DNA of 64,000 nucleotides from Gramella jeungdoensis (GTDB lineage: Bacteria; Bacteroidota; Bacteroidia; Flavobacteriales; Flavobacteriaceae): positions 682,001-746,000 of the forward strand of contig NZ_JAMSCK010000002.1 of NCBI RefSeq assembly GCF_023805255.1, in the 5' to 3' direction. The notes under the pieces were generated by a model. The model saw only the letters and a program-made list of their open reading frames with translations, did not search any database and was not told the DNA's origin. Shown in pieces: positions 33,639 to 42,251 of the stretch. The position numbers and the translations under genes were made by a program. The number at the start of each line of letters is the position of its first letter. Within the stretch, counting starts at the first letter, position 1.

Positions 33639-33991
33639 TTATCTCCATTCTTTTTCAACATATTTGATGAAAGTATAGATTTTTGCACCAAGAATTTCAT
33701 ATTTCTCTTTAAGTGGTCGAATTTCTGAAATGTCATATAGTTGATCTATCATCTCTAGCTGAGATAAACATTCCAGTAGTGAGGCATGTGAGTAAACTAG
33801 ATATTTTATGAAATCCTGTTTATAGTTTCTTCTGCCGTATCCTTCTACGATATTGTCTTTTATGCTTTTTGAAGATCTCCGAATCTGACTTCCCTGTTCT
33901 CAAATTTTGGAAGTTTCATCGAGACTTTATGCACTTCTAATGCATACTGAAAAGCAAGATTATAAGTATCGAGATCTTTATAAGATTTCAT
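33639..33991 (-). pseudogene. Frameshifted four-helix-bundle (IVS/S23-like) protein gene
   Basis: From the minus-strand ATG at 33991 the frame reads MKSYKDLDTYNLAFQYALEV and LPKFEN, then drifts and stops at 33860 after 43 residues. In the next frame it resumes GSQIRRSSKSIKDNIVEGYG and continues RRNYKQDFIKYLVYSHASLL to a TAA at 33639. Together these are the four-helix-bundle family first known from 23S rRNA intervening sequences, usually about 120 residues. The frame changes near 33890-33905, apparently by loss of a few bases just after LPKFE. No rRNA is nearby. Confidence 0.85.
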
Positions 33992-34020
33992 AATGTAATA
34001 TTATAACTATTAACAGACAA

Positions 34021-34034
34021 CTCACAACTCACAA
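34021..34034. repeat. Short heptanucleotide array (CTCACAA, 2 units)
   Basis: Two perfect units plus a partial one before them, 10 nt after the ABC-F stop codon on the minus strand; same unit as at 29470 and 29948. Confidence 0.7.
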
Positions 34035-34044
34035 CTGAGAAAGT

Positions 34045-35910
34045 CTAACTCTCCATTTTTTCCATCAGCTCAAAATAACGCATGGTTTTTTCTTCAATTT
34101 CATCCTCAACCGATTGCAACTTCACGGAAGCTTTTTTGATCTCATCTCCGCCCAGGTCTTTTAAGAACTCTTTCTGAATTTCTTCTTTTTCCTTTTCTAG
34201 TTTAGTGATTTCCTTTTCCAGTTTTCCGAATTCTTTTTGCTCTTTATAGCTTAGTTTTGAACCGGTGGACTCGTCGCGCCAGGTGTTATCTTTGGCTTTC
34301 TTTTCAACTGGTTTAGGCTCCGAATTTTTTTTGCTTTCAGAATACTCCCTGTAGTCGGTATAATTCCCGGGGAAATCTGTTATTTCTGCTTTGCCCTCAA
34401 AAACAAAAAGGTGATCTACGATCTTATCCATAAAATAACGGTCGTGGGATACAACGATAACGCAACCTGGGAAATCCAGTAAAAAATTCTCCAGCACGTT
34501 CAGCGTCAGAACATCCAGATCGTTGGTGGGTTCATCCAGAATTAGGAAATTGGGATTCTGAATAAGCACCGTACATAGATAAAGTCTTTTCTTTTCCCCA
34601 CCGCTTAGTTTTTCAACATAATCATATTGCTTCTTTCGGTCGAATAAAAACCTTTCCAGTAATTGTTCGGCAGAGATTTGCCTACCTTTTTTAAGTGGAA
34701 TATAATCGCCGAATTCCCTGATGACTTCAATTACTTTTTGCCCTGGTTTTATTTCGATTCCTTTCTGGGTATAGTAACCAAACTTTACGGTTTCGCCCAC
34801 CACAATTTTCCCTGTGTCGGGTTTCAGATTGCCTGTGAGCATATTCAGGAAAGTGGATTTCCCGGTGCCATTTTTCCCAATGATCCCCAGTCGTTCCCCT
34901 CTTTTAAAAGTATAATCAAAATTCCGGATCAGCTGTTTACCTCCAAGTTCCTTGGAGATATTATGAAGTTCCACGATCTTACTTCCGAGGCGTTCCATAT
35001 TCAGTTCCAGCTGGACCTTATGATCTTTCCGGCGCTGACTTGCCCTGTGCTTTATTTCGTGAAAATCATCGATACGCGATTTGGATTTCGTAGTTCTGGC
35101 CTTCGGCTGCCGGCGCATCCACTCCAGCTCCTTTTTGTATAGTTGCTGAGCCTTGTCGGTATTGGTTTGGTCCAGTTGATGCCTTTCTTCCTTTTTATCA
35201 AGATAATAGGAATAATTTCCTTTATACGTATACAGTTTACCTTCTTCCAGTTCTATGATCTCATTACAAACCCTTTCCAGAAAATAACGATCGTGAGTGA
35301 CCATGAAAATTGTGAAGTCTTCTTTTCTGAAATATTCTTCCAGCCATTCTATCATATCCAGGTCTAGGTGGTTGGTAGGCTCATCCAGGATAATGAAATC
35401 TGGTTTCTTTAATAGCATTCTGGCCAGAGCCAGTCTTTTTTTCTGTCCGCCGGAAAGATTCTTTACTTCTGCATCCAGATGCTCAAGGTTTAGCTTGAAT
35501 AAAATCTGCTTATAAGTAGTTTCAAAATCCCAGGCATTATTGCTTTCCATCTCATCCATGGCTTTCTGAAGAGCATCGGCATCCTCAGGATTCCTTAAGG
35601 CCTTTTCATAGTTCTCGATGATCTTAAGGGTAGGGTTATCACTTGAGAAGATAGTCTGTTCTATGCTAAGATGTGGATCAAGGTTCGGTTCCTGTGAAAG
35701 AAAGGCGACCCTTATATCATTTCGGTAGATCACCTTGCCCTCATCGGGAGCATCAGCGTCTGAAAGGATATTCAATAAACTCGTTTTGCCGGTCCCATTT
35801 TTTGCGACAAATCCAACTTTCTGGCCTTCATTTATACCAAAGGAGACATTGCTGAAAAGCTCGCGCTCTCCATAAGATTTGGCTATATTTTCTACTGAAA
35901 GGTAGTTCAT
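34045..35910 (-). CDS. ABC-F family ATPase (Uup-like)
   Basis: Soluble ATPase of 621 residues with two ABC domains and no membrane part, of the ABC-F group that acts on ribosomes or DNA rather than in transport. Walker A sites are AKNGTGKTS (first domain) and GKNGTGKST (second domain). The signatures are LSGGQKKRLAL and LSGGEKKRLYL, each followed by a LDEPTN Walker B. The linker (about 235-300) is basic and helical. A C-terminal coiled-coil tail (about 540-621, EKEITKLEKEKEEIQKE) points to Uup rather than EttA. Confidence 0.93.
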   Translation of the reverse strand: MNYLSVENIAKSYGERELFSNVSFGINEGQKVGFVAKNGTGKTSLLNILSDADAPDEGKVIYRNDIRVAFLSQEPNLDPHLSIEQTIFSSDNPTLKIIENYEKALRNPEDADALQKAMDEMESNNAWDFETTYKQILFKLNLEHLDAEVKNLSGGQKKRLALARMLLKKPDFIILDEPTNHLDLDMIEWLEEYFRKEDFTIFMVTHDRYFLERVCNEIIELEEGKLYTYKGNYSYYLDKKEERHQLDQTNTDKAQQLYKKELEWMRRQPKARTTKSKSRIDDFHEIKHRASQRRKDHKVQLELNMERLGSKIVELHNISKELGGKQLIRNFDYTFKRGERLGIIGKNGTGKSTFLNMLTGNLKPDTGKIVVGETVKFGYYTQKGIEIKPGQKVIEVIREFGDYIPLKKGRQISAEQLLERFLFDRKKQYDYVEKLSGGEKKRLYLCTVLIQNPNFLILDEPTNDLDVLTLNVLENFLLDFPGCVIVVSHDRYFMDKIVDHLFVFEGKAEITDFPGNYTDYREYSESKKNSEPKPVEKKAKDNTWRDESTGSKLSYKEQKEFGKLEKEITKLEKEKEEIQKEFLKDLGGDEIKKASVKLQSVEDEIEEKTMRYFELMEKMES

Positions 35911-35911
35911 A

Positions 35912-35946
35912 CTATTAGTTCGTAGTCTGTAGTTCGTAGTTCAGAG
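35912..35946. repeat. Degenerate heptanucleotide array (TTCGTAG-like, 5 units)
   Basis: CTATTAG, TTCGTAG, TCTGTAG, TTCGTAG and TTCAGAG follow each other in 7-bp phase, starting one base upstream of the ABC-F start codon. Confidence 0.65.
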
Positions 35947-36144
35947 TCAAAAGTACGAATTAACAGCGATCAGTAAACAATATGCAATACTCAGTAAACA
36001 AATTTTCAGTTTGAGCTTCGGAGTTGTGTGTTATGGGTTGTCTGTCATGATTTTCCAAAAGCTGGATAGTATTGCCATGTTGAGCCTGTCGAAGCATGGG
36101 CATATTTATACTATTAATAAGCAATGAAAGGTTCTAAATGCTGA

Positions 36145-36172
36145 GATGCTGAAACAAGTTCAGCATGACGAA
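36145..36172 (+). repeat. 28-bp dispersed palindromic repeat, copy B
   Basis: Identical over 28 bp to 24676-24703. A related sequence in the other orientation, CACCCTGAATCTGTTTCAGG, lies 20-45 bp further on, so the pair could fold together. Confidence 0.85.
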
Positions 36173-36221
36173 TTTAATATTTAGTTTGAGCGTCACCCTG
36201 AATCTGTTTCAGGCTATTTAA

Positions 36222-36242
36222 CCCACAACCCACAACCCACAA
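36222..36242. repeat. Heptanucleotide array (CCCACAA, 3 units)
   Basis: Three perfect 7-bp units; a two-unit CTCTCCA array follows at 36277-36290. The unit is one base different from CTCACAA. Confidence 0.8.
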
Positions 36243-36347
36243 CCCAACACGCACAACGAAAACGCAAAACCGCTAACTCTCCACTCTCCACTGCAGACGA
36301 TGAAATCATAAAATTCCCGGATTATTTTATTATTAGCCTGTAAAAAC

Positions 36348-36355
36348 TATATTTG
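36348..36355 (+). promoter_or_regulatory. Candidate -7 box for the polysaccharide export genes
   Basis: TATATTTG fits TAnnTTTG and lies 22 bp before the ATG at 36378. A T-rich TTTTA near 36325 is in the -33 position. This would start the wza-wzc transcript. Confidence 0.5.
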
Positions 36356-36377
36356 TTAAAACTATGTGAAGCCCCCT

Positions 36378-37166
36378 ATGCGATATAGATCATTACTGTT
36401 TTTATTCGCTACCCTGCTAGCCTTAAGTTCCTGCGTGTCTACCAAGCAAATGTCCTATCTTCAGGAACATGAGGAAGAGGTTGACAGTATCATTAAGGTT
36501 GAAAGATTACGCCAGCCTTATCGAATCCAGGTAGGGGATCTGCTAAGTATAAGGGTTAAGGCTCTGGATCAGGAACTGGTAGGGATGTTCAATCCCGTGG
36601 GAGAAGCCAATCCAAATGCAACTACCGAGGAAGCGGTTTATTTTGATGGGTTTACAGTAGATGATCATGGAAATATCAGGGTTCCCACCATGGGCGAGAT
36701 CAATGTACTTGGTTTTACAGAAAAGGAGGTACGGGAAAAGATAGAACAGAAATTACTGGATGAATATTTTAAAGAAGAAGCAAATATATTCGTTACAGTT
36801 AAATTGGCCGGGATACGTTATACTACGCTTGGGGAGATAGGTCAGGGTAGCCAGGTTGTTTATAAAGACCAAGTTACTATTATGGAAGCAATTGCTAATG
36901 CCGGAGGTATAAATGATTATGGAGATCGTGAAAATGTCCAGATCATCAGACAATATCCACAAGGGGAAGAAGTTCATACTGTAGACGTTACAGATATAGA
37001 TATTATGAAAAGTCCGTACTATTATATCCAGCCTAATGATATGATCGTGGTAAATCCATTGCCAAGAAAAGCTCTGGGACTGGGAACTACAGGACTTGAA
37101 GTTTTTAGAACAGTGTCCAGCCTTATTGTTTTAGCTACTTCAATTTATTTCCTAACTACAAGATAA
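36378..37166 (+). CDS. Polysaccharide export lipoprotein (Wza-like)
   Basis: Outer-membrane polysaccharide export protein of about 262 residues. The signal MRYRSLLFLFATLLALSSC ends in a lipobox (Cys19). The Poly_export domain follows (YRIQVGDLLSIRVKALDQEL), then an SLBB-type domain (VKLAGIRYTTLGEIGQGSQV, VTIMEAIANAGGINDYGDRE). A C-terminal hydrophobic segment (SSLIVLATSIYFLTT) would cross the membrane. I use the ATG at 36378; an in-frame GTG at 36366 would add MKPP. It directly abuts the kinase gene and forms the outer part of the exporter. Confidence 0.93.
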   Translation: MRYRSLLFLFATLLALSSCVSTKQMSYLQEHEEEVDSIIKVERLRQPYRIQVGDLLSIRVKALDQELVGMFNPVGEANPNATTEEAVYFDGFTVDDHGNIRVPTMGEINVLGFTEKEVREKIEQKLLDEYFKEEANIFVTVKLAGIRYTTLGEIGQGSQVVYKDQVTIMEAIANAGGINDYGDRENVQIIRQYPQGEEVHTVDVTDIDIMKSPYYYIQPNDMIVVNPLPRKALGLGTTGLEVFRTVSSLIVLATSIYFLTTR

Positions 37167-39635
37167 ATGGCGCATGAAGATGATCACATATCAGATGTAG
37201 GCTCAACCTTCGATTTTAAAGGTTTTATTCTTAAGGTTATTAGCTACTGGAAGTTAATACTGCTTTCAGTAGGAATAAGTCTTGCAGTAGCCTATTATAA
37301 TAATGTGCGTAAATTACCTGTATATAGGCTGGGGAATACCATATCAATTAAAGATGACCAAAATCCTTTTTTTACCTCCAACACCAGTCTGACTTTTAAC
37401 TGGGGAGGAACTTCCGATAAGGTTAATACAGCTATTACTATTTTAAGGTCTCGTACACATAATGAAGAAGTTGTGGAGAAGCTGCAATTCTATATTAACT
37501 ATTTAGAGGATGGGGAGTATCAAAGAGTAGATGCTTATGGTAAAACGCCATTTAGGATAGTGGCGGACACTGCCGCTTTTCAAGCCAATAATGTGACTAT
37601 GAATATTAGCTTTATAGATGAGCTTACTTTTAATATTAAAGCTAAAATTCCAGAAAATCTCTCCAGAACTAATTATAAAACTAAAGAAACTGATAGTCGT
37701 ATTGTAGAGACCAGGGATTTTGACAGGAATTTTAAAGTTGGGGAACATATAGTTCTTCCATTTTTCTCAGGTTATTTTCAAAGAACCGGACAACCCCTCC
37801 AGGTAGGAAAGGTCTTTTATGTGAATTTCACACCCTTTGATGGAGCTGTAGGAAGATATAGAAGCGTGAATGTGTATCCAGAGTCCCAGGGTTCTTCTGT
37901 ACTCAATTTAAATCAGACCGGGCTAAATAAAGCCAGGATTGTTGATTATCTGAATGGTTCGGTAGCCGTGCTTAGTGAGAATATGCTGGAAAGGAAGAAC
38001 CTTTTTGCCACTAAGACCATTAGATTTATAGATAGTAGTTTGGCAGTGCAATCGGCAGCACTGAAGGAAGTGGAGCAGGAGCTTAATGATTTTAGAAATG
38101 AGAATTCTATACTTAATATTTCAGCAGAAAGTGGAGAATTATCCAGCAAATTAGCCAATCTTGATATTCAGAAGGAGGATATTAAAAGGCAGCTTTCTTA
38201 TTATGATAATTTAGAAACCTACCTTCAAACCCGTGATGATTATTCGAATGTTCCCGCTCCCTCTGTTGCAGGAATAAATGAAAGTAGTATTGCCGGAGGG
38301 GTGGGAAAGATCATTGAACTTGCTGAGGAACGTAGTAATTATCAGTACACATTAAAAGAAAACTCTCCTGTATTTGATGATATAGATCGACAGATTAACT
38401 CTGTTAAATCTATTCTTTTGGAAAATATTCAGTCTTCAAAGGGACTTTTAAGGACTGAACTTAATGATATTAACCGCCAGATGGGGCAGCTGGAGACTGA
38501 AGTTAAAAAATTGCCTCAGGAGGAGCAGGACCTGTTAAAGATTCAAAGAAAATATAATTTAAACCAGGGCACTTATAATCTATTTCTGGAAAAGCGAAGT
38601 GAGGCAGGGTTGATCAAGGCTGCGAATGTAAGTGATGTGTTGATAATTGATAAAGCTAAAGATACTGGTGGTGGAAGAATTGGTCCGGATACTCAGCTAA
38701 ATTATGTAATGGCGGTCATGATTGGAGGTATAATCCCATTGACATTCGTTTTTCTACTGGTATTTCTAAATACAAATATTCATAATGCCCAGGAGATTAC
38801 CAGACTTTCACCTATCCCTATTCTAGGACTTATTGGAAGAAACAAACTGGATTCAAATCTAGCGGTTTTTAATTCCCCAAAATCTTCTATAGCAGAGAGC
38901 TTCCGGGGGTTGCGTTCAAGTCTGCAATTCATGTACAAAAGGCAGGGGGTTACAGGTTCTAAAACGGTATTGATTACCTCTTCAGTTTCCGGAGAAGGAA
39001 AAACCTTCTGTGCCATGAACCTGGCCACAGTATTTGCTTTAAGTGAAAAAAAGACAGTACTGGTTGGGGTTGACCTTAGGAAACCTAAGATATTTGATGA
39101 TTTCGAATTGAATAATGATCTGGGTATCGTTAATTATCTAATTGACCAGGCATCCGCGAAAGAGATCATTCAGCAAAGTAAGATCCCTTATCTGGATGTA
39201 ATTACTTCCGGTCCCGTTCCCCCCAATCCATCAGAATTGCTAATGACCGAAAAGATGAATTCTTTGGTGGACAGACTCAAGGAAGAATATGATTATATAA
39301 TTCTGGATACACCCCCAATTGGAATGGTAGCCGATGCCCTGAATCTTGTTAAATATGCAGATGCAACCCTATACCTGGTTCGGCAGGATTATACAAAGCG
39401 AGGGATGCTGGAAACAATCAATGAAAAATATAAGAAGCAGGAAGTAAAGAATATAAGCTTTGTGTTAAACCATTTTGTCCACCGGGCTAAATATGGTTAT
39501 GGATACGGTTATGGATACGGTTATGGATACGGTTATGGATATAACAGGTATGCTAAAGGCTATTATGGTGCTGCACCCAGTAGATGGGACCAATTAAAAA
39601 TGTCCTGGAGAAAATTTATGAGAAACTTTGAGTAA
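37167..39635 (+). CDS. Wzc-like polysaccharide co-polymerase and tyrosine autokinase
   Basis: Inner-membrane protein of 822 residues that couples chain-length control to export by autophosphorylation. A Wzz-type N-terminus with a first membrane helix (about 25-42), a long periplasmic coiled-coil domain and a GNVR-like region near 450-490 are followed by a second helix (about 513-533). The cytoplasmic BY-kinase has Walker A SSVSGEGKTF (about 603-613), Walker A' VLVGVDLRKP and Walker B YIILDTPPIG (about 710). The C-terminus carries a run of alternating Tyr and Gly (about 774-792), the expected phosphorylation cluster. Confidence 0.94.
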   Translation: MAHEDDHISDVGSTFDFKGFILKVISYWKLILLSVGISLAVAYYNNVRKLPVYRLGNTISIKDDQNPFFTSNTSLTFNWGGTSDKVNTAITILRSRTHNEEVVEKLQFYINYLEDGEYQRVDAYGKTPFRIVADTAAFQANNVTMNISFIDELTFNIKAKIPENLSRTNYKTKETDSRIVETRDFDRNFKVGEHIVLPFFSGYFQRTGQPLQVGKVFYVNFTPFDGAVGRYRSVNVYPESQGSSVLNLNQTGLNKARIVDYLNGSVAVLSENMLERKNLFATKTIRFIDSSLAVQSAALKEVEQELNDFRNENSILNISAESGELSSKLANLDIQKEDIKRQLSYYDNLETYLQTRDDYSNVPAPSVAGINESSIAGGVGKIIELAEERSNYQYTLKENSPVFDDIDRQINSVKSILLENIQSSKGLLRTELNDINRQMGQLETEVKKLPQEEQDLLKIQRKYNLNQGTYNLFLEKRSEAGLIKAANVSDVLIIDKAKDTGGGRIGPDTQLNYVMAVMIGGIIPLTFVFLLVFLNTNIHNAQEITRLSPIPILGLIGRNKLDSNLAVFNSPKSSIAESFRGLRSSLQFMYKRQGVTGSKTVLITSSVSGEGKTFCAMNLATVFALSEKKTVLVGVDLRKPKIFDDFELNNDLGIVNYLIDQASAKEIIQQSKIPYLDVITSGPVPPNPSELLMTEKMNSLVDRLKEEYDYIILDTPPIGMVADALNLVKYADATLYLVRQDYTKRGMLETINEKYKKQEVKNISFVLNHFVHRAKYGYGYGYGYGYGYGYGYNRYAKGYYGAAPSRWDQLKMSWRKFMRNFE
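39495..39542 (+). repeat. 12-bp in-frame tandem repeat encoding the Tyr-Gly cluster of the kinase
   Basis: Four copies of GGTTATGGATAC (the last ends in T) encode Gly-Tyr-Gly-Tyr units. Unit gain or loss would keep the frame and change the number of tyrosines by two. Confidence 0.92.
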
Positions 39636-39643
39636 GAAAATGG

Positions 39644-40390
39644 TTAGTTAGAACAATCTAATTCCTTATAGTTTTTCCTGAAGAATTCTAAAGATTTTTC
39701 TAATCCATTTTCTTTTCCTTGTTCAGTTCTCTTAAGAAATTTACGTCCATATTTCCTTATTTTTTGGGTTAATTTGTACCTTTTTCTGGCCAGGGTGTGG
39801 GACTTTAAATACTTTTCCCGCAGTATTCCTCCACTGTAGTGCTGAATATAACTTGTGGGGTCTAAATAATGATTGTTGTTCCATTTCTTAAAATCCAGAA
39901 TCTCAACATCGGCATTATTTTTTCCGTAATGTATCATATGACCATTTTCATATAGAGCCTTATCTTCTTCAGGTACTTTTTTATGACGGTTGTCCAGAAC
40001 AGTTTCTAGATAGGTATGGGCTTGAGGTGTATTTTTCAAAAATATCACTCCCGAATTTATTCTGCCTGAAAAACCATGGCACATAAATATATGTTTGGAT
40101 GGCTTCTTCCTGAGAACCTCCACAAAAGAAGGAGCATGTTTTCTTATCTCACAATCGGCATCTACAAAGGCTATATAGTCATAATCACATGAAAGAGCTT
40201 CCCTTAATAAAAAAACTTTGAGCCAGGCTGCTTCGGCTGGAGCCAGAACATATGGAGATTTTTTTAAATTTATATACCCGAAATCAAATCTGGAACAATA
40301 TTTCTTTTGTGACTCAATGCAATCTCTGAAAAGAGAAGCGTATCCGCCCAATGCGATCGAAAAGACCAGTACCCTATTTTTATTAGCCAT
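39644..40390 (-). CDS. Putative GT-A glycosyltransferase (GT34-like)
   Basis: A 248-residue protein. FSIALGGYASLFRDCIESQK starts the fold, DYIAFVDADCEIRKHAPSF carries a DxD motif, and FSGRINSGVIFLKNTPQAHT is the region that follows in GMA12/MNN10-type and related transferases. The C-terminal 50 residues are basic. It is convergent with the kinase gene, 8 bp apart, and opposite to most of the locus. The sugar donor is unknown. Confidence 0.72.
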   Translation of the reverse strand: MANKNRVLVFSIALGGYASLFRDCIESQKKYCSRFDFGYINLKKSPYVLAPAEAAWLKVFLLREALSCDYDYIAFVDADCEIRKHAPSFVEVLRKKPSKHIFMCHGFSGRINSGVIFLKNTPQAHTYLETVLDNRHKKVPEEDKALYENGHMIHYGKNNADVEILDFKKWNNNHYLDPTSYIQHYSGGILREKYLKSHTLARKRYKLTQKIRKYGRKFLKRTEQGKENGLEKSLEFFRKNYKELDCSN

Positions 40391-40560
40391 AAACGTATTT
40401 CCTTACGTTACAAATATGAGAAAGATTTTAAAATTGGGAGGATCATTAAAATGTGATATGATTTTCCAGATAAATGTTAAAACATGAATTTATTTTTTCC
40501 TCTGGGATAAGGATTGTTCGGGTATTCTTTTAAATTCGTAGATCAAAGTAATTCTATAGT

Positions 40561-41421
40561 TTGAGCGATTCCAATTCTGACTGGTTATATGAGATCTCCC
40601 CCAAGCGGAAGCTGATCGATTTGAATTTCAAAGAGATATGGAGGTATCGTGATCTTCTTATCTTATTTGTAAAAAGGGATGTGGTTACTGTATACAAGCA
40701 AACCATTCTGGGTCCCTTGTGGTATTTTATACAGCCACTCTTTACTTCCATTATCTTTACCCTGGTTTTTAATAATATTGCCAGTATCCCCACAGGAAAT
40801 ATTCCACCATTTCTGTTCAATCTTACCGGAATAACTGCATGGAATTATTTTAACCAGTGTTTGAGCAGGACCTCCAATACTTTCAGGGCCAACGCCGGAA
40901 TCTTTGGGAAGGTTTATTTCCCCAGAATTATTATGCCATTGAGTACCGTAATTTCCAATTTACTGAAGCTTGGGATACAACTTCTTATTCTTATAATCTT
41001 CTATCTTTATTATATATATCAAGGCTATGAAATTTCTCCTAATGCTTTATTGTTCCTTTTACCAGTGTATGTTGTTATTATGGCACTTTTAGGACTGGGA
41101 TCGGGAATGATCATTTCTGCCTTTACCACTAAATACAGGGATTTGACAATCTTAGTGGGTTTCGCCACTTCTCTCTTATTATATATATCAGCAGTTCCTT
41201 ATCCTTTAAGTGAAGTGACACAAAAAATGCCGGAATATGCGTGGATAGTAGAAGGGAATCCGCTTACTCATGTGATTGAAGGTTTTAGGTATATTATACT
41301 GGATACAGGAGTCTTTAATTTATATACCCTTTTATATCCACTGTGTTTTGCGATAATTTTATTTCTTACTGGCCTGATAATTTTTAATAAGACCGAGAAA
41401 AACTTTATAGATACGGTATAG
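40561..41421 (+). CDS. wzm: Polysaccharide ABC exporter permease (Wzm-like)
   Basis: ABC-2 membrane subunit of 286 residues with about six helices, in the family that exports O-antigen or capsule chains on undecaprenyl pyrophosphate. FKEIWRYRDLLILFVKRDVV and VYKQTILGPLWYFIQPLFTS are the typical N-terminal amphipathic segment and first helix; EGNPLTHVIEGFRYIILDTG is the conserved C-terminal region. The start is TTG at 40561. Its ATPase partner Wzt lies 4.7 kb downstream at 46124, which is unusual spacing. Confidence 0.93.
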   Translation: MSDSNSDWLYEISPKRKLIDLNFKEIWRYRDLLILFVKRDVVTVYKQTILGPLWYFIQPLFTSIIFTLVFNNIASIPTGNIPPFLFNLTGITAWNYFNQCLSRTSNTFRANAGIFGKVYFPRIIMPLSTVISNLLKLGIQLLILIIFYLYYIYQGYEISPNALLFLLPVYVVIMALLGLGSGMIISAFTTKYRDLTILVGFATSLLLYISAVPYPLSEVTQKMPEYAWIVEGNPLTHVIEGFRYIILDTGVFNLYTLLYPLCFAIILFLTGLIIFNKTEKNFIDTV

Positions 41422-41423
41422 TG

Positions 41424-42239
41424 ATGGGAAGAAACAGAGAAAAGATACCTTTGTTTTGGTGGAGCGAAATAAAATTCCTTTTTAAGGAAAAGGAAAATTA
41501 TGGGGATTTACTTTCTGCATACATAGTAGAAAAAGTATCGGGTAAGGAGGTGAAATGGGTGAACCCCAGAAAGAAATGGTTTCAAAAAACGCGCTTGAAT
41601 TATCTGGCGGCAGGCAGTATTATCCATCATGCTAATAGCAAAAGCATTGTATGGGGAAGTGGAATTATTAGCTGGAATATTGATTTAAAACCAGCCGATT
41701 ATAGACTGGTAAGAGGTCCGGAAACATATAGGAAAATTAAGGAGGCGGGTATGGATTGTCCCAAAATGTATGGTGATCCCGCCCTGGTTCTTCCGAAATT
41801 CTTCAGACCTAAAGTTGATAAGCAATTTAAGTTAGGAATTATTCCTCATTATAATGACTATATGATTGTCAATGACATGTACCAGAATATGACAGATGTT
41901 AAAGTGATAGATTTAATGACACTAGATATCGAAAAAACTACACGGGAGATACTGGAATGTGAGCATTGTATCTCTTCCTCTCTTCATGGAATTATTGTAT
42001 CACATGCGTATGGCATACCGACAGTATGGGTGAAATTTTCAGATAATGTATTCGGGGATGATATAAAATATCGTGATTATTTTCAGTCGGTAAAGATTCC
42101 CCAATATTCTCCCTTAAGAATGGAAAAAATGATAGCTAAAAAAGATATCATTAATTTTATCAATAATTCTCCTTCCAGGATTTCAGAGGAAATTTTAAGG
42201 ACAGTTCAGGATGATATTATAAATACAGCCCCTTTTTAA
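41424..42239 (+). CDS. Polysaccharide pyruvyltransferase family protein
   Basis: A 271-residue member of the PS_pyruv_trans family, which adds pyruvate ketals from phosphoenolpyruvate to sugar residues. FKEKENYGDLLSAYIVEKVS near the N-terminus and ASSLHGIIVSHAYGIPTVWV (here SSSLHGIIVSHAYGIPTVWV) near residue 195 are characteristic, as is YGDPALVLPKFF. I use the ATG at 41424; a GTG at 41421 overlaps the wzm stop. It suggests an acidic, pyruvylated polysaccharide. Confidence 0.9.
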   Translation: MGRNREKIPLFWWSEIKFLFKEKENYGDLLSAYIVEKVSGKEVKWVNPRKKWFQKTRLNYLAAGSIIHHANSKSIVWGSGIISWNIDLKPADYRLVRGPETYRKIKEAGMDCPKMYGDPALVLPKFFRPKVDKQFKLGIIPHYNDYMIVNDMYQNMTDVKVIDLMTLDIEKTTREILECEHCISSSLHGIIVSHAYGIPTVWVKFSDNVFGDDIKYRDYFQSVKIPQYSPLRMEKMIAKKDIINFINNSPSRISEEILRTVQDDIINTAPF

Positions 42240-42251
42240 AAAGGTTTATAT

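Larger units (their letters stand above)
35911..36377. other. Repeat-rich intergenic region before the polysaccharide locus
   Basis: No gene was found. It holds a degenerate TTCGTAG array (35912-35946), a 28-bp repeat (36145-36172) with a related inverted copy (36190-36214), CCCACAA and CTCTCCA heptamers (36222-36242, 36277-36290) and a -7 promoter box (36348-36355). Confidence 0.75.

Noticed and set aside
33639-33991. rRNA intervening sequence
   Set aside because: The four-helix-bundle pseudogene has no rRNA around it, so it is a stand-alone gene remnant.
34663-35142. Plus-strand frame of 159 codons opposite the ABC-F gene
   Set aside because: Antisense to conserved ABC motifs; no recognisable features.
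36000-36120. Small RNA gene
   Set aside because: No promoter-terminator pair could be recognised; the region is better explained by dispersed repeats.
40391-40430. ECF-type promoter upstream of the minus-strand GT gene at 39644
   Set aside because: TGTAAC is followed after 11 nt by CGTT, which is the wrong spacing and sequence.
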